Positions 1 through 7,662 of a stretch of DNA of 64,000 nt are shown piece after piece (the stretch's first letter is position 1; each line of letters starts with the position of its first letter). The stretch comes from Smaragdicoccus niigatensis DSM 44881 = NBRC 103563 (lineage in GTDB: Bacteria; Actinomycetota; Actinomycetes; Mycobacteriales; Mycobacteriaceae): assembly GCF_000380645.1 (NCBI RefSeq), contig NZ_AQXZ01000017.1, positions 1-64,000 of the forward strand, given 5' to 3'. Position numbers and translations under genes: made by a program. The notes beneath the pieces were generated by a model. That model ran no database searches. It had not been told where the DNA came from and worked only from the letters and a program-made list of their open reading frames with translations.

Positions 1-145
1 CAAAAACACTACAAAGACTAAAACCTCAGGGTTGTCTGCTTTTGTAGAAAAGCCTGTAGCGAATTGATATTCACGTCCACTGTCCGGTATCTGAAACAAC
101 ACACCACCCCGCTCACTATGTAGCGATGGTGATAGTTTCATAGAG
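1..145 (+). other. 23S-5S rRNA intergenic spacer
   Basis: AT-richer DNA directly before the 5S gene with no ORF or recognisable 23S 3' end, so the window appears to start inside the 23S-5S spacer of an rRNA operon. The last 30 bases resemble the spacer end seen before 5S genes in Mycobacteriales. This is inferred from position and remembered sequence only. Confidence 0.6.
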
Positions 146-264
146 TTACGGCGGCAATAGCGTGAGGGAAACGCCCGGTCCCATCCCGAACCCGGAAGCT
201 AAGCCTCACTGCGCCGATGGTACTGCACTAGACATGGTGTGGGAGAGTAGGACACCGCCGGACA
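146..264 (+). rRNA. 5S ribosomal RNA
   Basis: About 119 nt with the conserved 5S core (ACGCCCGGTCCCATCCCGAA, then CCGGAAGCTAAGC). The terminal stem forms between GTTACGGCGG at the 5' end and CCGCCGGAC at the 3' end. It closely matches remembered actinobacterial 5S sequences. It is the last gene of an rRNA operon entering from the left and is followed at once by an intrinsic terminator. The ends are accurate to a few bases. Confidence 0.95.
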
Positions 265-271
265 CCCTTCA

Positions 272-306
272 CCAAAGAGGGACCCTCACCAGGGTCCCTC
301 TTTTGG
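272..306 (+). terminator. rRNA operon terminator
   Basis: Near-perfect hairpin CCAAAGAGGGACCCT - loop CACC - AGGGTCCCTCTTTTGG, with a T run in the 3' arm, placed 8 nt after the 5S gene. Confidence 0.9.
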
Positions 307-361
307 CATTTCGGAACAGATTTGACGTCCGAATCCGGCCGTCTCTGTAGCCTTTTTGCGT

Positions 362-1279
362 ATGCCCTTCGAGTCGCCGGCGTTGCTCATCGCCAATCCG
401 CATGCGACGAAAGCGCGGCGGCCGGTAATTGACAAGGTCATCGCGGCGGTGGCAGGCCAATCCTGGGTCGATATCGCCTACACGGAGGCCAAGGGTCATG
501 CGATCGACATGGCGGCCAACGCAGTGGACAAGGGATACCGCACGATTCTTGCCCTGGGCGGCGACGGCACCTTCAACGAGGTCGTGAACGGTGTGGGGGA
601 CAGCGATATCGTCGTAGCGCCCGTTCCAGCTGGTTCCACGAACGTAGTTGCACGATCCCTCGGATACGCCAACGATCCGGTCCGTGCCATCCGAGTCATG
701 CGAAACGACGCTCATCCCCAGCGAATGACGGTGGGCTCCATGAATGGCCGCCGCTTCGTTTTTGCGTGTGGGTGCGGGCTCGATGCATCCGTTGCCCGAC
801 TCGTGGACGCGCATCCCGATTGGAAGCGTCGGCTCGGCGCGCTCTACTTCACCGGCTCGGCCGTATACGGGTACTTCCGTGAGTATTGGCAGAACCCGGT
901 GCAACTGTCGTATCAGGCGGACGAAGTGGGGGATGCGGGGATTACCGTCATCGCGCAGAACAGCCACCCGTTCAGCTACTTCCGCGGCCAGTCGGTCACC
1001 TTGGCGAAGTCAGCGTCGATGGCTGACCCAGATCTTGCCGTGGTCGCTATGACGGAACTGTCGACCTACAACGTCCCCTCATTGCTGAGTCGGGTCTTCA
1101 TCGAACGACTCGGAGCCGTGAGCCACCGCCACGTTCGAGAGACCGAGCACGTCCAACTGCTACGCGTGAAGGGTGACCGGGAGTTCCCTGTCCAAGTAGA
1201 CGGCGACTATGTCGGTGACTTCCTCGACGTGACGATCTCGACTGAACCGGACTCAGTGAACATTCTCGTGCCCAATTAA
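362..1279 (+). CDS. Diacylglycerol kinase family lipid kinase
   Basis: About 305 aa. The N-terminal nucleotide-binding half carries the DAGK/sphingosine-kinase signature GGDGTFNEVVNG near residue 65 and the following PAGSTN motif. The C-terminal half is the beta-rich lipid-kinase domain. Members phosphorylate diacylglycerol or related lipids with ATP at the membrane. A TTG at 356 is in frame, but I prefer ATG 362, because TAGCCT at 348-353 sits 8 nt upstream like a leaderless -10 box. The gene stands alone between the rRNA operon and a convergent lipoprotein gene. The substrate cannot be told from sequence (DAG, sphingoid base or undecaprenol-like lipid). Confidence 0.85.
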   Translation: MPFESPALLIANPHATKARRPVIDKVIAAVAGQSWVDIAYTEAKGHAIDMAANAVDKGYRTILALGGDGTFNEVVNGVGDSDIVVAPVPAGSTNVVARSLGYANDPVRAIRVMRNDAHPQRMTVGSMNGRRFVFACGCGLDASVARLVDAHPDWKRRLGALYFTGSAVYGYFREYWQNPVQLSYQADEVGDAGITVIAQNSHPFSYFRGQSVTLAKSASMADPDLAVVAMTELSTYNVPSLLSRVFIERLGAVSHRHVRETEHVQLLRVKGDREFPVQVDGDYVGDFLDVTISTEPDSVNILVPN

Positions 1280-1285
1280 TCGCGT

Positions 1286-2869
1286 CTACTGCGGGACCAG
1301 TGCGTTCGGGGCGTTCGGGTTGGGATAGTCCGCGGCGCCCGGTACGCCGATCTGCACGAGGTTGTCCGCAGCGGGATGCGTCCGGCCGGCGGGACCTTTG
1401 GCGTACGCATCGAGGAGCCGAGTCGTTATCTCCTGCATGGTTCGACGCGTGGTGTCCTCCGGCGAATTGGCGCGCTTGCACCACGGATCGATACCGCACA
1501 CCCAGTACTCGGTCCCCGCTGCGAAGACACCCGCGCCACTCGCCGTTGTGTAGTACGTGACATCGGCGAAGTCGCTCTGGCCCCGACAGGTGAGCGGGGA
1601 GTGGAAGAGGACTTCAAGCGGTCGGGGCGTGGGGACGGAGAGGTCGACGGTGTTGTACTCGTCGCCAACCATCCGTGGCAGGTGTTGGCCGGCTGTGACC
1701 AGGCCCTTGGTGAGCCAGTTCGTGGTGTTGACGGCGACCAAGTCGGCCGTCACGGGATTGCAGTGGTAGTAGTTTCCGAGAATTGCGCTCTCGGGCTTCG
1801 AGTTCGGTGGGTAACGCCATTCCTGCGTCGCGAGATCCGGATGAGTCGCGCTCATCGGGTCCTCTTCGAACGACTTGTAGTCGATCTCGAGGCGGTTGGG
1901 CCCGAGGGGCGTCTTGTCGAACCGCATGTGCCGGTAGGCGTCGTTGCCACCGAGGAAGGCAAGGTTCGTGCCCTTGTCCCGGGCTCGGACAAACGCGTTC
2001 CGCATTTTCGGTGACCAGTACTCATCGTGGCTGAGTGTGATGACTGCCGCAGCGCCGTCGAGAACGTGCGGGTCGGCTTCGAGGTCCGCATCCGTCGCGT
2101 ATCCGAGGTCGTGTCCAGAGCGCTCGGCGAACAGGACGAATGGTAGCTCGAAGAAGAGGAAGTCGCCCGCTCCGCTCATGGACTTCGCCTGATAGGGACG
2201 ATCAAAGCTGACCGCGTGGGCGCGGTCGGACGACCCGCCGGAAGGACCGTGATAGAGGCTGTAGCCACCCCACGCGTTGTAGGCCTGCCACGTGGTCACG
2301 GCGTTGATGATGACGATCTTGCCCTTGTTGGACGGGGTCCGAACGGTGAGCGGGACATATTGCATGGCGCCGCTGTCAGCCTCGAGACGCAGAAGGTAGT
2401 CACCCGGTTGCCAGCCCTTGGTGTCGAGGGTGAGGGTCGGTTCCCACGGGGCGGTGACCGTGTTGGTCGGCGCCTGGATGACCGGTGCAGGCTGACGCTT
2501 CCCCGGAAGCTTGTCCGATATCCAGACCTGTTGAGCCTCGGACTTGGCGTAGTTGCCCATCCGGTAGGCGCGGACCTGATACGTATCCGCTGTCGTTGAC
2601 ACGTACACGCGAACGTGGTCTCCAGGCACCGCGCTGATGTGGTCGGTGAAACCTTCGATCGCGTGGTCGGCACCCGGGTTATGGATGTCCCAGCCGGGAG
2701 TGCCCTCGGGCACCTTAGCGGTCGGTGACGTGGTGACCGGGGTCTGCGCGGTCGGTGCGGTGTCATGCGAACAAGCAGCAGTTGCGAACAGCACAGTGGC
2801 GAGCACGAACGCCGGCCGACGGCGGGCAACCCAGTTAGTCACCGCCGTATTCTGCTGCACCGGGTTCAC
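1286..2869 (-). CDS. Secreted lipoprotein, N,N-dimethylformamidase large-subunit-like domain
   Basis: 527 aa with a GTG start, a signal peptide and a lipobox ending FATAAC near residue 33, so probably anchored outside the membrane. The rest resembles the C-terminal domain of the N,N-dimethylformamidase beta subunit: an immunoglobulin-like stretch (residues 70-160), then the glutamine-amidotransferase-like core with TWQAYNAWGGYSLYHG and ITLSHDEYWSP. Only 31 bp separate it from the divergent nucS. Actinobacteria carry several such proteins of unknown substrate; amide hydrolysis is a family-level inference. Wall or sugar binding is possible instead. Confidence 0.7.
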   Translation of the reverse strand: MNPVQQNTAVTNWVARRRPAFVLATVLFATAACSHDTAPTAQTPVTTSPTAKVPEGTPGWDIHNPGADHAIEGFTDHISAVPGDHVRVYVSTTADTYQVRAYRMGNYAKSEAQQVWISDKLPGKRQPAPVIQAPTNTVTAPWEPTLTLDTKGWQPGDYLLRLEADSGAMQYVPLTVRTPSNKGKIVIINAVTTWQAYNAWGGYSLYHGPSGGSSDRAHAVSFDRPYQAKSMSGAGDFLFFELPFVLFAERSGHDLGYATDADLEADPHVLDGAAAVITLSHDEYWSPKMRNAFVRARDKGTNLAFLGGNDAYRHMRFDKTPLGPNRLEIDYKSFEEDPMSATHPDLATQEWRYPPNSKPESAILGNYYHCNPVTADLVAVNTTNWLTKGLVTAGQHLPRMVGDEYNTVDLSVPTPRPLEVLFHSPLTCRGQSDFADVTYYTTASGAGVFAAGTEYWVCGIDPWCKRANSPEDTTRRTMQEITTRLLDAYAKGPAGRTHPAADNLVQIGVPGAADYPNPNAPNALVPQ

Positions 2870-2888
2870 TCCGGCTCGGCAGGGGCGC

Positions 2889-2894
2889 TAAGTT
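2889..2894 (+). promoter_or_regulatory. Putative -10 box (TAAGTT) for leaderless nucS
   Basis: TAAGTT ends 6 nt before the GTG start of nucS, and no Shine-Dalgarno sequence is visible. This fits leaderless transcription, common in Mycobacteriales. Confidence 0.5.
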
Positions 2895-2900
2895 GGGCGC

Positions 2901-3572
2901 GTGCGTCTTGTCGTTGCTGTGTGCGAAGTCGAATATGCCGGCCGATTGACGGCATTCCTCCCGAAAGCGAAGCGCTTGCTCGTGATGAAGGCCGACGGAT
3001 CGGTGCTCGTTCACTCCGACGGCGGTTCGTACAAGCCGTTGAACTGGATGTCCCCACCATGCTGGGTCACGGACAAGTCCGAGGACGGCAAGACCCTGTG
3101 GGTCGTCACCAACAAAGCTGGTGAAGAACTGCGTATTCACATCGAGGAAATCGTCCACGACACCAGCCACGAACTCGGCATCGACCCCGGTCTGCAGAAG
3201 GACGGCGTCGAAGCACACCTGCAGGAACTGCTCGCGATCCACGTTCAGACGTTGGGGGATGGGTACACGCTTGTCCGTCGTGAATACCCGACGGCAATTG
3301 GGCCGGTCGACCTGCTGTGCCGCGATGCTGATGGTTCGACCGTTGCCGTCGAGATCAAGCGTCGTGGCGAGATCGACGGCGTAGAACAGCTGACGCGCTA
3401 TCTCGAGTTGCTCAACCGCGATCCATTACTGGCTCCCGTCTCCGGGGTATTCGCGGCGCAGCAGATCAAGCCGCAAGCCAAGACGCTCGCCAATGACCGC
3501 GGAATCCGCTGTCTCACACTTGATTACGACGCCCTCAAGGGAACCGTCAACGACGAGTTCCGGTTGTTCTAG
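2901..3572 (+). CDS. nucS: Mismatch-specific endonuclease NucS/EndoMS
   Basis: 223 aa, full length for the family. NucS cuts both strands at G-T, G-G and T-T mismatches and replaces MutS/MutL in many actinobacteria. The N-terminal DNA-binding domain begins [16 protein letters not shown]. The RecB-like nuclease core shows the catalytic Asp in GPVDLLC and the E-x-K motif in VEIKRRG. The protein ends DEFRLF, like the C-terminal beta-clamp-binding tail described in the family. It lies next to a small Cys/His protein and mce, the same order as Rv1321-Rv1322A in M. tuberculosis. Confidence 0.95.
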   Translation: MRLVVAVCEVEYAGRLTAFLPKAKRLLVMKADGSVLVHSDGGSYKPLNWMSPPCWVTDKSEDGKTLWVVTNKAGEELRIHIEEIVHDTSHELGIDPGLQKDGVEAHLQELLAIHVQTLGDGYTLVRREYPTAIGPVDLLCRDADGSTVAVEIKRRGEIDGVEQLTRYLELLNRDPLLAPVSGVFAAQQIKPQAKTLANDRGIRCLTLDYDALKGTVNDEFRLF

Positions 3573-3608
3573 GCAATCGGAATTCGGGCCCTGAAATACG
3601 CTTGCATC

Positions 3609-3890
3609 GTGCCCCGAAAGAATTCTCGTACGCCGGCGTCGCCGCGGCCCCTGGCATCGGCGTCGGCGCAGCGGGTTCAGTCCGGTCCGGGCGGCGACTA
3701 CCTGGTACGGGATATCCCCGGCGGACGGGCGGTCAAGGCGTATCGGTGTCCGGGTTGCGACCATGAGATCCGGCCGGGTACCGCGCACGTCGTGGTGTGG
3801 CGAAACGACGGCTTCCACGGTGCTGACGACCGCCGGCATTGGCACACGGGTTGCTGGAACTCGCGCATGACTCGTCGGCCTAGTCGATGA
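3609..3890 (+). CDS. Small conserved Cys/His protein (Rv1322-like position)
   Basis: 93 aa, GTG start. The first 35 residues are basic and Ser/Pro-rich. The rest carries YRCPGCDHEI and HWHTGCW, a C-x2-C ... H-x-H-x2-C arrangement that could bind zinc. Its place right after nucS matches the short conserved Rv1322 of M. tuberculosis, but no function is known to me. The last 11 bases overlap the end of the convergent coiled-coil gene. Confidence 0.65.
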   Translation: MPRKNSRTPASPRPLASASAQRVQSGPGGDYLVRDIPGGRAVKAYRCPGCDHEIRPGTAHVVVWRNDGFHGADDRRHWHTGCWNSRMTRRPSR

Positions 3891-4647
3891 GCTTCTCGTC
3901 CTCGATTGCGGACAGCTGATCGGGCACCTGGTCGAGCTGTTCGCGGATCCCCATGAGCTGATTGAGGATGTTGGCCCGCACGACCCGCAGGTTCTCGGCC
4001 GTCTCCCGCGCCTGCGCCAGCTGCTGAGCCGCCGCGAGGTCTGATTCCTTCTTGAGCTGCGCGGCCTTGGCGCGCGTTGATCTTTCGAGATCGTCGAGTT
4101 CCGCGGTGAGCTTCGCGCGGCGTTCGCGCATCGTCGTTTCGAAGTCGTGCTGCTCCGACTTTCGCTGGTGCTCGGCCTCGACGGAGATCCGGGACGCTTC
4201 GGCATGCGCGGCGGCGACGATCTCGTTCGCCTCGGTCTGCGCAGCGGACAGACTCTCCTTCGTCTCGATCGCGAGACGGTGGGCTTCCGCACGGACCGAT
4301 TCGGCGTTCTGTTCGGCGATCGCAAGTCTCTCGGCAGCGTCGGAATGAGCTGTCGCACGAATCTCTTCAGCCTCGTCCTCGGCAAGGCGAAGCATCCGAG
4401 TGAGCCGATCACTCATGCCTTGCGTCGAAGTTGGGGCCGCGGCCAGCCGATCGACCGCGCGGTGCAGTTCTTCGATCTCGACGCGCGCCGCGTCGAGTTG
4501 TTTCGCCAGCGAGCGCGCTTGCGCTGCGGCCGAGTCGCGGTCGTCCGCGGTCATCTGCAGGTCGTCGTTGAGCCGGGCGAGGTGGGCTTTCACCTCGCCC
4601 GGATGTAACCCGCGGCGGACCGTCGAAAACTGATGATCGTCGCCCAT
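3880..4647 (-). CDS. Coiled-coil protein, DivIVA-like architecture
   Basis: About 255 aa, almost wholly helical and rich in Ala, Glu and Arg heptads from residue 30 to 240. A short N-terminal head (DDHQFSTVRRGLHPGEVKAHLARL) recalls the lipid-binding head of DivIVA/Wag31-type proteins, so a scaffold at the membrane or pole is plausible but unproven. ATG 4647 is preferred over the in-frame GTG at 4653 because TACGTT lies 6 nt upstream. No enzymatic motif was seen. Confidence 0.65.
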   Translation of the reverse strand: MGDDHQFSTVRRGLHPGEVKAHLARLNDDLQMTADDRDSAAAQARSLAKQLDAARVEIEELHRAVDRLAAAPTSTQGMSDRLTRMLRLAEDEAEEIRATAHSDAAERLAIAEQNAESVRAEAHRLAIETKESLSAAQTEANEIVAAAHAEASRISVEAEHQRKSEQHDFETTMRERRAKLTAELDDLERSTRAKAAQLKKESDLAAAQQLAQARETAENLRVVRANILNQLMGIREQLDQVPDQLSAIEDEKLID

Positions 4648-4698
4648 GCCCACAACGTACCCGTGGTGAATCGGACAGATCAGGCCAAAAGGTTGCAG

Positions 4699-5160
4699 TT
4701 AGTGATCGCTCTGACCAGGCTCGACGAGCTCGACCAGGATTCCGCCGGCATCCTTGGGGTGCACGAAGTTGATGCGCGAACCCGCCGTGCCGGATCGCGG
4801 TGCGTCATAGAGCAGGCGAATGCCCTTGCTGCGCAGGTCAGCCGACGCCGCGTCAAGGTCCGCGACGCGGTAAGCGAGCTGCTGCATACCCGGACCGTTG
4901 CGGTCGATGAACTTGGCGATCGTCGACTCGGGGGTCAGCGGGGCGAGGAGCTGAATGAGGGTCGAACCAGCGGGAGCGCCGGGAACTCCGACCATTGCTT
5001 CCTCGACGCCCTGCGCCTCGTTCGTTTCCCGGTGCTGGACCTGTAGGCCCAGATTGGCGGCGTACCAGGCGATCGCCTGGTCGAGATCTGCCACTGCAAT
5101 ACCGACATGATCGATGGCGGTGATATGCGAAGTGAGAGCTTCCGATGCTGAGTAACCCAT
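4699..5160 (-). CDS. mce: Methylmalonyl-CoA epimerase
   Basis: 153 aa, vicinal-oxygen-chelate fold. It interconverts (2R)- and (2S)-methylmalonyl-CoA in propionate metabolism, which also feeds methyl-branched lipid synthesis. The metal-ligand motifs are visible: [12 protein letters not shown] near residue 17, [11 protein letters not shown] near residue 90 and ILVELVEP near the C-terminus. It corresponds to Rv1322A by position and sequence. A TAGGGT -10 box 6 nt before the ATG suggests a leaderless mRNA. It is divergent from the thiolase gene, 53 bp away. Confidence 0.92.
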   Translation of the reverse strand: MGYSASEALTSHITAIDHVGIAVADLDQAIAWYAANLGLQVQHRETNEAQGVEEAMVGVPGAPAGSTLIQLLAPLTPESTIAKFIDRNGPGMQQLAYRVADLDAASADLRSKGIRLLYDAPRSGTAGSRINFVHPKDAGGILVELVEPGQSDH

Positions 5161-5166
5161 GCGATG

Positions 5167-5172
5167 ACCCTA
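5167..5172 (-). promoter_or_regulatory. Putative -10 box (TAGGGT) for leaderless mce
   Basis: On the minus strand TAGGGT ends 6 nt before the mce ATG. Confidence 0.5.
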
Positions 5173-5213
5173 GCGCTAACCTCGATGGAGGAAATCTTTC
5201 ACAAGGAGATGTA

Positions 5214-6404
5214 ATGACGACGTCGGTCATCGTTTCTGGGGCACGAACCCCGGTTGGCAAGCTGCTGGGCGGACTCAAGGACTTCACGGGCGCACAGCTC
5301 GGAGGATTCGCGATCAAGGCGGCCCTCGAGAAGGGCGGCGTCGCGGCCGAGCAGGTCGAGTACGTCATCATGGGTCAGGTCTTGACCGCCGGCGCGGGCC
5401 AGATGCCGGCTCGTCAGGCAGCGGCATACGCCGGAATTCCGATGTCGACGCCGTCGGTGACCGTCAACAAGGTGTGTCTCTCGGGAATCAATGCCATCGC
5501 GCTCGCCGATCAGCTCATCCGCGCAGGGGAGTATGACGTCATCGTCGCCGGTGGCCAGGAGTCGATGTCGCAAGCACCGCATCTGCTGCTCAAGAGCCGC
5601 GAGGGCTACAAGTACGGCAGTGTCACGATGGTCGACCACATGAACTACGACGCCCTCGACGACCACTTCACCGGCCTCATCATGGGTGGCCTCACCGACA
5701 ATGCGAACGAGACCGAGAAGATCTCGCGCGAGGACCAGGACGAGTTCGCCGCCGCGTCGCACCAGCGGGCCGCGACGGCCTGGAAGAACGGCGTCTTCGA
5801 CAACGAGGTCGTTCCGGTTGAGGTTCCGCAGCGTCGTGGTGAGCCGATCACCGTGACCGAGGATGAGGGCATCCGCGGTGACGCGACCGCGGAGTCGCTC
5901 GGCAAGCTGCGCGCCGCGTTCAGCAAGACCGGAACAGTGACCGCTGGCAACGCTTCCCAGCTCTCGGATGGTGCTGCGGCCGTCGTCGTCATGAGCAAGG
6001 CGAAGGCCGAAGAGCTCGGCCTCGAGTGGATCGCCGAAATCGGTGCGCACGGCATGGTGGCCGGCCCGGACTCGACGCTGCAGTCGCAGCCGGCGAACGC
6101 GATCTCGAAGGCCTGCCAGAAGGAAGGCATCTCGCCGTCCGATCTCGACGTCGTCGAGATCAACGAGGCGTTCGCGGTGGTCGGCCTCTCGTCGGCCCGC
6201 ACGCTCGGCCTGGACGGGGAGAAGGTCAACGTCAACGGTGGCGCGATCGCGATCGGACACCCGCTTGGCATGTCCGGTGCCCGGATCACGCTGCACCTCG
6301 CACTCGAACTTGCGCGCCGCGGTGGCGGAGTGGGTGCGGCCGCGCTGTGCGGTGGCGGTGGCCAGGGCGACGCACTGATCATCAAGGTTCCTGCGCGTGC
6401 TTGA
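5214..6404 (+). CDS. fadA4: Acetyl-CoA C-acetyltransferase (thiolase)
   Basis: 396 aa. It condenses or cleaves acetoacetyl-CoA / 3-ketoacyl-CoA. The acyl-accepting Cys is in [12 protein letters not shown] (near residue 87), the His in [17 protein letters not shown], and the second catalytic Cys in [14 protein letters not shown] 5214 is chosen because AAGGAGA lies 5 nt upstream; an earlier in-frame start at 5145 would run into the divergent mce. The position matches fadA4 (Rv1323). The stop overlaps the next start by 8 nt, so it is co-transcribed with the DUF3817 gene. Confidence 0.93.
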   Translation: MTTSVIVSGARTPVGKLLGGLKDFTGAQLGGFAIKAALEKGGVAAEQVEYVIMGQVLTAGAGQMPARQAAAYAGIPMSTPSVTVNKVCLSGINAIALADQLIRAGEYDVIVAGGQESMSQAPHLLLKSREGYKYGSVTMVDHMNYDALDDHFTGLIMGGLTDNANETEKISREDQDEFAAASHQRAATAWKNGVFDNEVVPVEVPQRRGEPITVTEDEGIRGDATAESLGKLRAAFSKTGTVTAGNASQLSDGAAAVVVMSKAKAEELGLEWIAEIGAHGMVAGPDSTLQSQPANAISKACQKEGISPSDLDVVEINEAFAVVGLSSARTLGLDGEKVNVNGGAIAIGHPLGMSGARITLHLALELARRGGGVGAAALCGGGGQGDALIIKVPARA

Positions 6405-6738
6405 TCTCTCGACGGCGGCGAAGCGGTTTCGCTTCGTCGCCATCCTGGAGGCGTTCACCTGGGTGGGGCTCCTCATCGGAATGGCCTTCAAACACCTGCC
6501 GGAGAATGGGAACGAAATCGGCGTCAAGGTCTTCGGACCGATCCACGGCGCGGTATTTCTCCTGTTCCTGCTCGTGACGGTCATGTCGGCCCGCGCGCTG
6601 CAGTGGACGCCACGCGTGACGTTGTTGGCGTTGATCTCGTCGGTGCCGCCGCTGGCGGCCGTCGTGTTCGAGGTCTGGACGGTTCGTTCCGGAAACCTCG
6701 GGGAACTTTCGGTTCAGCCTCTCGTAATCGAGGAATGA
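6397..6738 (+). CDS. DUF3817 integral membrane protein
   Basis: 113 aa with three hydrophobic segments and the DUF3817 pattern [17 protein letters not shown] ... [15 protein letters not shown] start overlapping the thiolase stop by 8 nt. Function is unknown; DUF3817 proteins are small actinobacterial membrane proteins. It is followed 12 nt later by the thioredoxin-like gene, so probably part of the same operon. Confidence 0.8.
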   Translation: MLDLSTAAKRFRFVAILEAFTWVGLLIGMAFKHLPENGNEIGVKVFGPIHGAVFLLFLLVTVMSARALQWTPRVTLLALISSVPPLAAVVFEVWTVRSGNLGELSVQPLVIEE

Positions 6739-6750
6739 GAAAGTAGGCAC

Positions 6751-7662
6751 GTGACTCGCCCTGGTGCTCGCAAGCCCACCGCCGCAATGGCGGCTGCCAT
6801 GTCCGGTGCTGTCGACCTGTCGGCGCTGAAGCGTCCGGCCAAGACCGCAGAGGCTCCGGCGTCGACGTCGGCGTTCTCAGTCGACGTCACCGAGGAGAAC
6901 TTCGAGGTCGAGGTTCTCAACCGGTCGATCCAGATTCCCGTGGTCGTTGCGCTGTATTCGACACGGAGCCCCGCGAGCGTTCAGCTGGTCCAGATCTTCG
7001 ACACGCTCGTTGCGGAGGGCAACGGCACGTGGCAGCTCGCGCGGGTCGACGTCGATGCCAACATGCGCATCGCGCAGGTGTTCGGCATCCAATCGATCCC
7101 CACGACTGTCGCCGTAGCCGGCGGACGTCCGCTCGCCGATCTGCCGGGTGTGCAGTCGGAGACGCAGGTCCGCAAGTGGATCGAGGCGCTGCTGCAGGCA
7201 ACGGCCGGCAAGCTCGAAGGTGGCGAAGGCGCTCTCGAGGACGACATGCCGGCCGACCCCCGCTTCGTGGCCGCGGAGAACCTGCTCGACTCGGGTGACC
7301 TCGCGGGTGCGCAGGCGGCTTACGAAAAGATCCTGCAGTCGGAGCCGCACAACGGCGAAGCCAAGGCGGCGCTGCGCCAGGTCGGACTGCTCCAGCGGGC
7401 CGAATCGCTGACGCCCGACGATTATGTGCACGCCAACGCGAACCCCGACGATGTCGAGGCACAGTTGAAGGCGGCCGACATCGAGATGCTGCGCCAGGAG
7501 CCCGAAGCTGCGTTCCAGCGCCTCATCGATGCGGTCCGACGTTTTGCCGACGACGATCGCACGGCGGTTCGGACTCGTCTGCTCGAACTCTTCGAGCTGT
7601 TCGACCCGGCCGAGCCGATTGTGAAGGCGGCTCGCCGCCGGTTGGCTACCGCACTTTACTAG
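6751..7662 (+). CDS. Thioredoxin-like chaperone of the CnoX/YbbN type
   Basis: 303 aa, GTG start. Residues about 40-150 are a thioredoxin fold and the C-terminal half is TPR-like helices (AENLLDSGDLAGAQAAYEKIL). The usual CXXC is absent: the active-site loop reads YSTRSPASVQ, so it cannot act as a dithiol reductase. That fits CnoX-type holdase chaperones that hand clients to GroEL/DnaK. It corresponds by position to Rv1324. The last 17 bases overlap the convergent MMPL gene. Confidence 0.85.
   Translation: MTRPGARKPTAAMAAAMSGAVDLSALKRPAKTAEAPASTSAFSVDVTEENFEVEVLNRSIQIPVVVALYSTRSPASVQLVQIFDTLVAEGNGTWQLARVDVDANMRIAQVFGIQSIPTTVAVAGGRPLADLPGVQSETQVRKWIEALLQATAGKLEGGEGALEDDMPADPRFVAAENLLDSGDLAGAQAAYEKILQSEPHNGEAKAALRQVGLLQRAESLTPDDYVHANANPDDVEAQLKAADIEMLRQEPEAAFQRLIDAVRRFADDDRTAVRTRLLELFELFDPAEPIVKAARRRLATALY

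Noticed and set aside
162-350. 62-aa open frame across the 5S gene and its terminator
   Set aside because: Entirely within rRNA and terminator sequence.
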